53,236 bases of DNA from Elusimicrobiota bacterium (GCA_017525905.1 JAFXSD010000008.1:1-53236); one strand, 5' to 3'. Positions 26,326 through 34,067 are shown, counted from the stretch's first letter. Notes: generated by a model not told the origin, from the sequence alone. Numbers and translations: made by a program.

Positions 26326-26397
26326 ATTTTTCCCATTTAAATAAATTTTGGAAATTATATATATTTTATAAAAAATATTCAATAAACAAATAAAGAG

Positions 26398-27189
26398 TTA
26401 TTTTAAATTTAAAATCTTTTCCGCATTCAAATGAAATATCTTTTCTTTGAATTCTTTATCTATATTTAAATTGTTTATTAATTCAATCTCTTTTTTGGGG
26501 TTACCTACCGGGAAATCCGTTCCGAATACAATTTTATCTTTGTTATGTTTATTTAAAAATCTGTAAAATTGTTCTTCTTTCATAAAAGATAAAGATGAAG
26601 ATGTATCAATATAAAAATAATCGTCACCTATAATGTTTTTTTCAACTTCGTCCCATATTTTAAAGCCGCCCATGTGAGCCGCTACAAATGTTATTCCCGG
26701 GAAATGTTTTTTTACATTTAACATTTGTTTCGGACCTGCCTGAATTAATCCTGTAGATAACTCGTATCCGCAATGAAACAGAAGCGGAATTTGTAATTTT
26801 TGAATTTTTTCATACATCGGGAAAACTCGTTCGTCATCTATATAAAACATTTGGAATTCGGGTTGTATTTTTATTCCCTGGGCATTATCTTTTATTCTGT
26901 CAAGTTCGTAAGACCATTTTTCATAAAACGGATGTAAAGATGCAAATTTTATAAATCTTTCCGGATTTAAACGAAACAGCCAGTTGTTTATATGTTCCAC
27001 TTGGTCAGGTCTTGAAGCAACGGATGCTATTACACTTTTTGTAATACCGTTTTCATCCATCTCTTTTAAAACATTTTTTTCAACAGGGACAGCAGTCATC
27101 GGCATTTTAAAAGATTTTTCTAAATATTCTTTGGCCTTTTCGGCAATTTTGTCAGGCCATAAATGAGTATGAAAATCTATTATATCCAT
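26398..27189 (-). CDS. Amidohydrolase family protein (ACMSD-like)
   Basis: This 263-residue TIM-barrel hydrolase has the metal motif HTHLW near residues 7-11, a central lysine strand (GIKIQPEF), LLFHCG, AAHMGG and the terminal metal Asp in FGTDFP. This set matches the Amidohydrolase_2 / ACMSD-type branch, whose members decarboxylate or hydrolyse small ring or amide substrates. The substrate cannot be predicted. It is upstream of nfnA in the same direction with a 72-nt gap, so co-transcription is possible but not shown. Confidence 0.82.
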   Translation of the reverse strand: MDIIDFHTHLWPDKIAEKAKEYLEKSFKMPMTAVPVEKNVLKEMDENGITKSVIASVASRPDQVEHINNWLFRLNPERFIKFASLHPFYEKWSYELDRIKDNAQGIKIQPEFQMFYIDDERVFPMYEKIQKLQIPLLFHCGYELSTGLIQAGPKQMLNVKKHFPGITFVAAHMGGFKIWDEVEKNIIGDDYFYIDTSSSLSFMKEEQFYRFLNKHNKDKIVFGTDFPVGNPKKEIELINNLNIDKEFKEKIFHLNAEKILNLK

Positions 27190-27259
27190 GATGAATAATT
27201 ATACTACTAAGAAATTGAAATGTAAACAATGTATATTATATGTTGAACTTATAAATGTA

Positions 27260-27288
27260 TTGACTTAAAAAAAAGTTTTAAGTATAAT
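27260..27288 (+). promoter_or_regulatory. Consensus promoter for the tRNA and cobO leader
   Basis: TTGACT (27260-27265) and TATAAT (27283-27288) with 17-bp spacing. Start expected near 27295, 17 nt before the tRNA. I find no second promoter between the tRNA and the riboswitch. Confidence 0.75.
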
Positions 27289-27311
27289 ATCTCCATTGTA
27301 ATTACTTGAGA

Positions 27312-27385
27312 GGGCCTGTAGCTCAGTTGGTTAGAGCACTCGACTCATAATCGAATGGTCGTAGGTTCAAGTCCTACCAGGCCCA
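27312..27385 (+). tRNA. tRNA with CAU anticodon, probably tRNA-Ile2 (lysidine-modified)
   Basis: A full cloverleaf is visible: acceptor GGGCCTG / CAGGCCC, D arm GCTC/GAGC, anticodon loop CTCATAA, T arm GTAGG/CCTAC with TTCAAGT, discriminator A. CCA is not encoded. The CAU anticodon alone suggests Met, but pairs C4-G69 and C5-G68, which E. coli TilS uses to recognise its substrate, and the GACTCATAATCG anticodon arm match E. coli tRNA-Ile2 rather than tRNA-Met. Elongator tRNA-Met remains possible. The first anticodon-stem pair is a C-A mismatch. Confidence 0.92.
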
Positions 27386-27405
27386 AGTAAAGTTCTTTAA
27401 GAGTA

Positions 27406-27510
27406 AAATAAGTAAAGGAAGTTCCGTAAGCAAATATGAAATTTGCGATTCGGACACTGCCCCGCAACGGTAATCAAAAGAAATTTTGTAGTCCGGTCTA
27501 TTACTTGTTT
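27406..27510 (+). promoter_or_regulatory. Cobalamin riboswitch upstream of cobO
   Basis: The conserved core CACTGCCCCGCAACGGTAA (27453-27473) is the cobalamin aptamer junction. A 10-bp P1 pairs 27406-27415 with 27501-27510. AGTCCGGT near 27490 corresponds to the B12 box, here a shortened variant. A terminator follows at 27567, so effector binding should stop transcription before cobO. Confidence 0.82.
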
Positions 27511-27566
27511 TTAGTTTGAACTGTTTCTTTTCTATGGGAAAGGAGATTGTTTTTGCAGTTTAGAGT

Positions 27567-27598
27567 AACCGATTTCTTATTAGAAACCGGTTTTTTTT
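27567..27598 (+). terminator. Riboswitch-controlled terminator before cobO
   Basis: AACCGATTTCT (27567-27577) pairs with AGAAACCGGTT (27582-27592) with one A-C mismatch, then T6 or more. GTTTCT at 27523-27528 could pair with AGAAAC (27582-27587) as antiterminator, and AACTG / CAGTT offers another alternative fold. Confidence 0.75.
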
Positions 27599-27616
27599 AT
27601 TTTTTTTAGAGGAAAT

Positions 27617-28129
27617 ATGATTATCGTAATAACCGGTAACGGTAAAGGTAAAACAACATCTTCAATAGGTCAAATAGTTAGAGCTTTGGGACACAATCAA
27701 AAAGTTTGTTTGGTTCAACTTTTTAAAGGGGAAGATTTTTACGGAGAACAAAAAATTTTAACCAAACTTGAAGGCCTTGATTTCTTTTCTTTTGCTAAAA
27801 AGCACCCTTTTTGTTTTAAAGATATAACGAAAGAACAAACAGTATCGGAATGTAAACAGGCAACGGATAAATTAAAAGAAATTATAAACAATAACAAATA
27901 TAATTTGATAGTTTTGGAAGAGTTTAATATAGCAATAAGAGACAATTTCATAGAAGAATATTTGTTGATGGATATTATAAAACGGTTGAACGAAAAATCC
28001 AATGTTGTTGTAACGGGAAGGGGAGCAAGTCAAAAACTTATAGATGTTGCCGATTTGGTAAGTGAAGTAAAAGAAATAAAACATCCGTATAATAAAGGTG
28101 TTCCCGCGCAGGAAGGAATAGAATTTTAA
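27617..28129 (+). CDS. cobO: Corrinoid adenosyltransferase, CobA/CobO/BtuR type
   Basis: It transfers the adenosyl group of ATP to cob(I)alamin or cobinamide, giving the coenzyme form. The 170-residue protein has the P-loop GNGKGKTTS (residues 7-15), the EEFNIAI Walker-B-like strand and the family ending HPYNKGVPAQEGIEF. AGAGGAAA precedes the ATG. The upstream cobalamin riboswitch and terminator put it under B12 repression, and btuFCD follow after a 37-nt spacer made of heptamer repeats, so uptake and activation are likely one transcript. Confidence 0.93.
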   Translation: MIIVITGNGKGKTTSSIGQIVRALGHNQKVCLVQLFKGEDFYGEQKILTKLEGLDFFSFAKKHPFCFKDITKEQTVSECKQATDKLKEIINNNKYNLIVLEEFNIAIRDNFIEEYLLMDIIKRLNEKSNVVVTGRGASQKLIDVADLVSEVKEIKHPYNKGVPAQEGIEF

Positions 28130-28133
28130 CGAC

Positions 28134-28164
28134 AATTTATAATTTATAATTTACAATTTATAAT
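28134..28164 (+). repeat. AATTTAT heptamer array between cobO and btuF
   Basis: Four to five heptamers (AATTTAT, AATTTAT, AATTTAC, AATTTAT, AATGTAT) run to within 2 nt of the btuF ATG, so the repeat forms the whole translation start region. Confidence 0.65.
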
Positions 28165-28166
28165 GT

Positions 28167-28991
28167 ATGAAGAAAATTTTATTTGTATTAATATTGTTTT
28201 TCGTTGTTACAAATCTGTTTGCGGAGTATAAAAGAATAATTTCTCTTGCACCGTCTGCTACGGAAAGTTTGTATGAATTGGGAATAGATGAAGAATTAAT
28301 TGCAAACACGGTTTATTGTTCCGACGGTAATTTTAAAAAAGAAAAAATCGGAACGGTAACTGAACCCAACATTGAAAAAATCATTTCACTGAATCCGGAT
28401 TTGATTATAGCCACAAAAGAAGGTAACTATAAAACGGTTATAGAAAAAATGATCAGATTAAAATTAACCGTTTATGTTATGGAACCGTATTCCGACTTTG
28501 AAGATGTTTGTAACAATTTTCAAACACTTGCGGATTATTTAGGTAAATCGGATGAAGCAAAAAAAATAATAACGGATGTAAAAGAAGAAATTTTAAATTT
28601 AAGTAATGAAACAGTAAACAAAAACAAAGAAAAAATATTTTGGGAAGTAGGGGCAAATCCCATATTTACCGTAGGGAAACAAAGTTTTGTTAATGAATAT
28701 AACAAATATATAAACGGAATAAATGTTTTTGAAAATATAGATATGAGATATCCGAACATAAGTGCGGAATCCGTTATAGAAAAAAATCCCGACATAATAT
28801 TGCTTGTTAATATGGGAGATGTAAGCGATCAGGAAATTTATAAATGGAACAAATATAAAAATATAGCGGCGGTTAAAAACAACAAAATTTATTTGTTGGA
28901 AGCGGATGATATATTTACACCGACACCGAAAAAGTTTTTGAACGGAATAAAAGTTTTAAGAAAAAAGTTGAATATCGGGGAAAATGAATAA
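28167..28991 (+). CDS. btuF: Cobalamin ABC transporter, periplasmic binding protein
   Basis: BtuF captures B12 in the periplasm and hands it to BtuCD. A signal peptide (about 1-19, LFA/EYK) is followed by the class III binding-protein fold: IISLAPSATESLYELG near residues 24-39, PNIEKIISLNPDLIIA and a long backbone helix around 115-150. No lipobox is seen, so it is soluble. There is no Shine-Dalgarno sequence, since an AATTTAT array abuts the ATG. It overlaps btuC by 8 nt. The B12 assignment rests on the two riboswitches and cobO; by sequence alone a siderophore or heme binder would also fit. Confidence 0.88.
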   Translation: MKKILFVLILFFVVTNLFAEYKRIISLAPSATESLYELGIDEELIANTVYCSDGNFKKEKIGTVTEPNIEKIISLNPDLIIATKEGNYKTVIEKMIRLKLTVYVMEPYSDFEDVCNNFQTLADYLGKSDEAKKIITDVKEEILNLSNETVNKNKEKIFWEVGANPIFTVGKQSFVNEYNKYINGINVFENIDMRYPNISAESVIEKNPDIILLVNMGDVSDQEIYKWNKYKNIAAVKNNKIYLLEADDIFTPTPKKFLNGIKVLRKKLNIGENE

Positions 28992-29976
28992 TTTTTTTAA
29001 GTTCTTATTGTTGTTAATAGTATTGGTTATAACATTTATAATTGCGATGATATCGGGTATAAGCGATATATCGGTTATTGAAATGTTAAAATCTTTATTT
29101 TCAACCGGTGACGGCAACACTTACACAATAATAAATCAAATAAGATTGCCGAGAGTAATTCTTGCTGTAGTTGCAGGTGCGGGCCTTGCCTGCAGCGGCT
29201 GTGTTTTTCAGGGAGTACTCAGAAATCCGTTAGCGGATCCGTTCACGTTGGGTATTTCCGGCGGTGCGGCTTTCGGTGCCTCTATAGGTTTTGCTTTCGG
29301 AATAACAAAATTATCTTGGATATTTTTACCTTTGTTAGGTTTTTTCGGTGCGTTGTTGTCCGTAGGTTTGGTTTATATACTGAACATGAAAAAAGAGTTT
29401 GATTCCAATACCATGATACTTTCCGGTGTGGTTGCAAGTTATATTTTTTCTTCCGCGGTAATGTTGGTGTTTTCAATATCGTCTTCGGATCAACTGTATT
29501 CCGCTTTTATGTGGCTTATGGGAAATCTTGCTTTCTTTGATGAACGACTTTTACCGATGGTAACAATATTAGTGATTATCGGTGTTATAATTTTATGTTG
29601 TTTAGGTAATGTTATAAACATAATAAGCCTGGGTAACGAAAAATCGAACTCGTTAGGTATAAATACGGCAAGAACTGTAAAATATATTTTCTTGTTAAGT
29701 TCGTTAATAACGGCATGCATTGTAAGTTGTTGCGGAGTTATAGGTTTTGTGGGACTTATGATACCGCACATTACAAGAAAGTTTGTAGGAAACAATAACA
29801 AAATATTAATGCCTTTTTCCGCTGTTGTCGGTTCAATATTTTTGCTGATATGCGATACGGTAAGCAGAACGGTAATTGCTCCGGTGGAAATTCCCATAGG
29901 AGTAATAACAAGCATAATCGGCGGTTTGTTTTTTGTTTTCTTACTGTTAAGAAAAGCAGGTAAAATATCTATATGA
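28984..29976 (+). CDS. btuC: Cobalamin ABC transporter, permease
   Basis: This 330-residue inner membrane permease of the FecCD/BtuC family has about ten transmembrane helices. The conserved blocks RLPRVILAVVAGAGLACSG, RNPLADPFTLGISGGAAFG and GLMIPHITRK (the coupling-helix region facing the ATPase) are all present. It overlaps btuF by 8 nt and btuD by 4 nt, so the three are co-translated. Confidence 0.92.
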   Translation: MNNFFKFLLLLIVLVITFIIAMISGISDISVIEMLKSLFSTGDGNTYTIINQIRLPRVILAVVAGAGLACSGCVFQGVLRNPLADPFTLGISGGAAFGASIGFAFGITKLSWIFLPLLGFFGALLSVGLVYILNMKKEFDSNTMILSGVVASYIFSSAVMLVFSISSSDQLYSAFMWLMGNLAFFDERLLPMVTILVIIGVIILCCLGNVINIISLGNEKSNSLGINTARTVKYIFLLSSLITACIVSCCGVIGFVGLMIPHITRKFVGNNNKILMPFSAVVGSIFLLICDTVSRTVIAPVEIPIGVITSIIGGLFFVFLLLRKAGKISI

Positions 29977-30746
29977 TAAAAATAGAAAATGTTTCATTAT
30001 CTTACGATAAAAGAACGGTTCTTGAAGATATAACTTTGAACTTAAAAGAAAAATCTTTTATAGGAATTATCGGCAAAAACGGAACAGGAAAAAGCACATT
30101 GTTAAAGTCGATAGTCGGACTGTTAAAGCCCGTAAAAGGAAATGTTTTTATTGACGATAAAAATATTTATAAGATGAAAAAAAATGTTTTGGCAAAAAAG
30201 ATTTCTTTTATGCCGCAAACAATGCAGTTCGATTTTTCTTTTAATGTGAAAGATTTTGTTATGTTCGGAAGATATCCTTACACAAATATGTTTAAGTTGG
30301 CAAGTGCGGAAGATTTTAAAATAGTTGAAGATGTAATGAAACTTACCGAAACGTCCGAATTTGTTGAAAGAAACATAAACGAGCTTTCCGGCGGGGAAAA
30401 GCAAAAAGTTTTGTTGGCGCAAACATTAGTTCAACAAACTGACATTATTGCTCTTGATGAACCGACATCGCACCTTGATATAGGCAGCCAGGCAACGATA
30501 TTTAAGTTGTTAAAAATGTTGAACGAAAAGTATAATAAAACAATTATTACTACGGTTCACGATTTGAATTTGGCGGGAGAATTTTGTTCGGATATAGTTT
30601 TTCTCGATGATAAGAAAGTTATTAATTTCGGGCCTGCCGAAAAAGTTTTAAATTATAAAGATATAGAAAAAGTTTATGATGTAAATGTTGTTGTTCATAC
30701 TAATCCGGTATCTAAAAAGCCTGTAGTTATACCGGTATATAATTAG
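29973..30746 (+). CDS. btuD: Cobalamin ABC transporter, ATPase
   Basis: This 257-residue ATPase energises BtuC. Walker A GKNGTGKST is near residues 34-42, the Q-loop is at MPQTMQ, the signature is LSGGEKQKVLLAQ, Walker B is IIALDEPTSHLD and the switch His lies in TTVHDLN. ATGA overlap with btuC. A hairpin-rich spacer with no coding sequence follows. Confidence 0.93.
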   Translation: MIKIENVSLSYDKRTVLEDITLNLKEKSFIGIIGKNGTGKSTLLKSIVGLLKPVKGNVFIDDKNIYKMKKNVLAKKISFMPQTMQFDFSFNVKDFVMFGRYPYTNMFKLASAEDFKIVEDVMKLTETSEFVERNINELSGGEKQKVLLAQTLVQQTDIIALDEPTSHLDIGSQATIFKLLKMLNEKYNKTIITTVHDLNLAGEFCSDIVFLDDKKVINFGPAEKVLNYKDIEKVYDVNVVVHTNPVSKKPVVIPVYN

Positions 30747-31050
30747 AAGATTGTAAGAACGGATGTATGGAAACAACAATTTGTAATTATAAATTATAAA
30801 TTGTAAATTATTAATTGTCGTTTTTAGTTTTATTTATTTTCGGTTGACCATGGGAGCGATAGAGGCAACCTCCAATAAAAAAACTAAAAACTAATATTTT
30901 GCAGTTAATTATAAATTATAAATTGTAAATTATAAATTGTCGTTTAGTTGTTGCAGTTAATTATAAATTGTAAATTATAAATTATAAATTGTCGTTTAGT
31001 TGTTGTCGTTAATTATAAATTGTAAATTATAAATTATAAATTGTCTTTAT
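30747..31050 (+). repeat. Spacer of heptamer arrays, a 72-nt hairpin and a 52-bp triplicate
   Basis: No gene. A GTATGG minisatellite remnant (near 30765) and inverted heptamers (30779-30816) come first. Then a large hairpin pairs GTTTTTAGTTTT (30820-30831) with AAAACTAAAAAC (30880-30891), with an inner GGTTG / CAACC pair. Next come three tandem units of 52 bp: 30901-30952, 30953-31004 and 31005 to about 31045 (the last one cut). Each holds four RTAAATT heptamers plus a GTCGTTTAGTTGTT-type tail. The order of ATAAATT and GTAAATT heptamers differs between units 1 and 2. The array ends a few bases before the second riboswitch. Confidence 0.75.
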
Positions 31051-31190
31051 AACGGTGTACGGGAAAGCCGTGAGAATCGGCTACAGTCCGGCTACTGTAT
31101 TGAGTGCGGTAATTAAATATTTTCACTGATTACAAGAAATCGGGAAGGAAATATTTGCAGTAAAAGCTCTAAGTCAGGAGACCGACCGTT
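31051..31190 (+). promoter_or_regulatory. Cobalamin riboswitch upstream of btuB
   Basis: This is a classical aptamer: P1 AACGGT (31051-31056) with ACCGTT (31185-31190), GGGAAAGCCGTGAGAATCGG, the CAGTCCGGCTACTGTA junction and the B12 box AGTCAGGAGACCGACC (31172-31187). It should lower btuB expression when adenosylcobalamin is plentiful. The nearest ribosome site downstream (31207) belongs to a 9-codon ORF, not to btuB. Confidence 0.92.
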
Positions 31191-31218
31191 AATCAAAATA
31201 AACCCCGAGGAGGTTGTT

Positions 31219-31248
31219 ATGAAACAATCGTTTATTATTGACGGATAG
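31219..31248 (+). CDS. Putative 9-codon leader peptide between riboswitch and btuB
   Basis: An ATG with an unusually strong ribosome site (GAGGAGG, 31207-31213, spacing 5) opens a frame of nine codons (MKQSFIIDG) ending in TAG at 31246-31248. AACC (31201-31204) and GGTT (31212-31215) can fold so that the ribosome site lies in the loop and stem. A perfect hairpin starts at the very next base after the stop. This layout suggests a regulatory leader; it could instead be the former N-terminus of btuB cut off by an inserted repeat element. Confidence 0.5.
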   Translation: MKQSFIIDG

Positions 31249-31322
31249 AAATTGCTTTGCAATTTTTGATGTATAGAAGTATGGAAGGATAGATGTATAG
31301 AAAATTTTTGCTATGCAAAAAT
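31249..31322 (+). repeat. Composite element: triloop hairpin, minisatellite, triloop hairpin
   Basis: AAATTGC-TTT-GCAATTT (31249-31265), GTATAGA-type units (31268-31303) and ATTTTTGC-TAT-GCAAAAAT (31304-31322). Same general plan as 4588-4656 but with different stem sequences. It fills the gap between the leader ORF stop and the btuB start region. Confidence 0.6.
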
Positions 31323-31349
31323 AAGTTTTTTTATGGAGAAAAAAATAAA

Positions 31350-33230
31350 ATGAGAAAGTTTATAAGTCTATTGGCAGTATTAAGTTTAGCAGTATCTGCA
31401 TTTACTCAAACAGTAATTGCAGCAGGTTATGAAGAAGATGAAAATGAAGAAGTATTGTTTTTATCTTTAACAAAAACAGCAGAACCGTTGAGAGATTTAA
31501 CTACAAATTTAACGGTTATTACCGAAGAAGAAATTAAAGAAAAAAGTGCAAAAAATTTGGGAGAAATAATTGAAGGAGAACTTGGTATATCTTATAAAAA
31601 TAACGGTCCTTTGGGACAAACTCAATCAGTATTTATGAGAGGAGCATCTTCCGCTCAAACATTGGTCTTAATAGATGGCAGAAGAGTTAATGATGTTGCA
31701 TTAGGTACTGCTGATTTTACGGCAATTCCCGCAAACATGATAGAAAGAGTTGAAATTATAAGAGGCTCCGGTGCAGCAGTTTACGGAACAGGTGCTTTCG
31801 GCGGTGTAATAAATGTTATAACAAAGAAAGCCACACCATTAACACCTAATGTTAATCCTTATTTTTCTTACGGAACATTTAATACAATAAATGCAGGTAT
31901 AACAGGAGCTTATGCAAACGATGTCGTATCTATATTAATTGCTCCGTCTATGTTATCTTCGGATGGTTATAGAAAAAATTCTTTTTATGATTCAAAAAAT
32001 ATTTTCGGTAAAATCGGTATAAATTTAACAGAAAATTCCGAAATAGTGTTATCAGGACAAGCATATAATGCAGATATCGGTAATCCCGGTTCTTTATCTT
32101 ATCCTTCGGAAACAGCAAAACAATTTGAAGATAATAACTACTTAAAATTGGATTATAATACAAAAATAGAAGATTTCAAAATTCAAGTTTCAGGATATAA
32201 TGCAAATTATACAAGAAAAGCCGGAGATATGTTTGATGCTTGGGGAGCATATTTTGATAAATATAATACGGTAAATACCGGAGTTAAAGGGAGTGTTAAT
32301 TATAGAGATTCTATAACATTAGGTGTAGAATGGGATAAATCAGAATTTAAACAAAAGAATTTGATAACAGAGATTGAAGATGTAAATAAAAACAGAGAAA
32401 CTTTATCCGGATATATACAGGCTTTCTTAACTTTTGACAGTGTAGAAAAACTTACCATTATACCTACATTGAGAGGAGATAAAAGTAATGATTTTGGAGA
32501 GATAGTTACACCTGCAGTATCTGCTATATATAAATTGAATGATAATATGAAAATTTCGGGTAATGCAAGTAAAGTTTGGAATGCTCCCACTTTCAATCAA
32601 TTATATTATCCTGCTAACAGTTGGGGATATGAAGGTAATCCTAATCTAAAACCGGAAAAAGGTTTTTCTTATGATTTAGGTTTTGAATATACTGGTACAA
32701 AAGCTGCTTTTGCAATAACCGGTTTTTATATAGATAGCCAAGATTTGATTAATTGGGAATTTGATCCTAATACATATAGAACCACCCCGGTAAATATAGA
32801 CAAAGCAAAACAGTATGGATGTGAAATAGGTTTCAGTTATGATATGTCAAAAGAAATTTCGTACAAAATTAACTATACATATACCAGAGCAGAAAATGTA
32901 GAAACTAAACAGACTTTAACTTATGTTCCTATGCACAAATTTAATTATGTATTAACATTAAAGCCGACTTCGCTTGAAGGCTTAAAATTAACGTTTGATG
33001 CCGGTTATACAGCAACGACCGCATATCAAGTAAAATCCGCATCTAATCCGGAAAATTTATATCTAGAAGATTATCTTTTGCTTAATATAAGAGCAGATTA
33101 TCAAATAATGAAATATGTTTCCTTATGGGCAAAAATTGATAATTTAACAAATAACGAAACATATCAATTAAGTTATGATTATCCGATGACGGGAGTTACA
33201 GGAACAGCCGGTATAGATATAAAATTTTAG
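31350..33230 (+). CDS. btuB: TonB-dependent outer membrane receptor, cobalamin (BtuB)
   Basis: This 626-residue receptor imports B12 across the outer membrane. A signal peptide (about 1-25) precedes the plug domain (about 40-150, with VFMRGASSAQTLVLIDGRRVND and RVEIIRGSGAAVYGTGAFGGVINV-like blocks, split here), then a 22-strand-type barrel that ends in Phe. The TonB box is not obvious; VLFLSLTKT near residue 35 is the best candidate. I start at ATG 31350, where GGAG lies at 31335-31338 and the signal peptide begins; the frame stays open upstream to an unsupported ATG at 31293. The substrate call rests on the riboswitch and the btuFCD neighbourhood. Confidence 0.92.
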   Translation: MRKFISLLAVLSLAVSAFTQTVIAAGYEEDENEEVLFLSLTKTAEPLRDLTTNLTVITEEEIKEKSAKNLGEIIEGELGISYKNNGPLGQTQSVFMRGASSAQTLVLIDGRRVNDVALGTADFTAIPANMIERVEIIRGSGAAVYGTGAFGGVINVITKKATPLTPNVNPYFSYGTFNTINAGITGAYANDVVSILIAPSMLSSDGYRKNSFYDSKNIFGKIGINLTENSEIVLSGQAYNADIGNPGSLSYPSETAKQFEDNNYLKLDYNTKIEDFKIQVSGYNANYTRKAGDMFDAWGAYFDKYNTVNTGVKGSVNYRDSITLGVEWDKSEFKQKNLITEIEDVNKNRETLSGYIQAFLTFDSVEKLTIIPTLRGDKSNDFGEIVTPAVSAIYKLNDNMKISGNASKVWNAPTFNQLYYPANSWGYEGNPNLKPEKGFSYDLGFEYTGTKAAFAITGFYIDSQDLINWEFDPNTYRTTPVNIDKAKQYGCEIGFSYDMSKEISYKINYTYTRAENVETKQTLTYVPMHKFNYVLTLKPTSLEGLKLTFDAGYTATTAYQVKSASNPENLYLEDYLLLNIRADYQIMKYVSLWAKIDNLTNNETYQLSYDYPMTGVTGTAGIDIKF

Positions 33231-33243
33231 TGTCGACTGAAAA

Positions 33244-33291
33244 ACGGAACGAAACAAATAATTGTTATGTGCTGAATTGTTTGTTGTCCGT
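33244..33291 (+). repeat. Hairpin behind btuB
   Basis: ACGGA (33244-33248) pairs with TCCGT (33287-33291) and AACAAATAATT (33253-33263) pairs with AATTGTTTGTT (33275-33285) with one wobble pair. No T run follows, so an mRNA 3' end stabiliser is as likely as a terminator. Confidence 0.5.
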
Positions 33292-33312
33292 CACACAAAT
33301 TCGTTTTATATG

Positions 33313-33339
33313 TTGACAAACCAAGTTAAAATTTATAGT
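33313..33339 (+). promoter_or_regulatory. Promoter for the small porin gene
   Basis: TTGACA (33313-33318) with TATAGT (33334-33339) at 15 bp, or TAGTAT two bases later at 17 bp. The leader is about 70 nt with AAGGAGAG before the ATG. Confidence 0.5.
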
Positions 33340-33415
33340 ATTAGCGATAGAGTCAGATAAAAAATAAGCTTGATATTTCAAGCTTAAATAAAAATAAAAG
33401 GAGAGAAAAGAAAAA

Positions 33416-34048
33416 ATGAAAAAAAGTTTGTTGGCTTTGTTGTTTGCAGTAGCATTGGCAGTTCCTGCATTAGCAGAAAATATGTGGATTGGCGGAAGCT
33501 TAGGTTATCAAAATACTTCAGCAAAAGCTGTTCCTGGGGGAGATCTTGATGCAAATTCATTTACAATTGCACCTGAATTCGGTGTTAGTTTAGATGAAGC
33601 ATGGGATATCGGTTTAGATTTGTCATACACAAGCGGGAAAAATTTAGTAGATTCTTATGATAATATGGTTCCGATTGTTCGTGAAGCTTGTGATACAACT
33701 ACTTATGGTATAGCACCTTTTGCAAGATACCATGTAGCAAAAGTAGCAGGTGTAGATGTTATGATAAAAGGTTCTTTGTTCTACAAGAGTACAACAATTA
33801 AAGAATTTGATGGTGGTGATGATGTAACAATAAATTCATACGGTATAGCAATTGCTCCTGTAATTTCTTACAGCATAAATGAAAGATGGTCAATCGGTGC
33901 TACACTTGATTTCTTATCACTCGGCTATTCTCACAGCTCATCTTCTGATCTTAAAAATGCTGCAGGTGATGAATATTCTTACGATGAGTTCGGTTTCAAC
34001 GTAAATAACGGTTCTCTTATCAGCATCGGTTTCTCTTATCACTTCTAA
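33416..34048 (+). CDS. Small outer membrane beta-barrel protein
   Basis: This 210-residue protein has a signal peptide (1-20, ALA/ENM) and eight or so amphipathic strands ending in SIGFSYHF, with the terminal Phe recognised by the Bam machinery. Size and pattern match the OmpA-barrel/Opa-like porin family. It has its own promoter, a strong ribosome site and a strong terminator, and codon use is less biased to ATA, so high expression is likely. Role: structural barrel or surface adhesin; no more can be said. Confidence 0.82.
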   Translation: MKKSLLALLFAVALAVPALAENMWIGGSLGYQNTSAKAVPGGDLDANSFTIAPEFGVSLDEAWDIGLDLSYTSGKNLVDSYDNMVPIVREACDTTTYGIAPFARYHVAKVAGVDVMIKGSLFYKSTTIKEFDGGDDVTINSYGIAIAPVISYSINERWSIGATLDFLSLGYSHSSSSDLKNAAGDEYSYDEFGFNVNNGSLISIGFSYHF

Positions 34049-34067
34049 TACCACAATTAGAATATAT

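Noticed and set aside
30905..31046. AT-rich heptamer array as a replication origin unwinding element
   Set aside because: No DnaA boxes nearby, and the same heptamers are spread over many spacers.
30901..31046. CRISPR array
   Set aside because: The 52-bp units are contiguous, with no unique spacers and no cas genes in the window.
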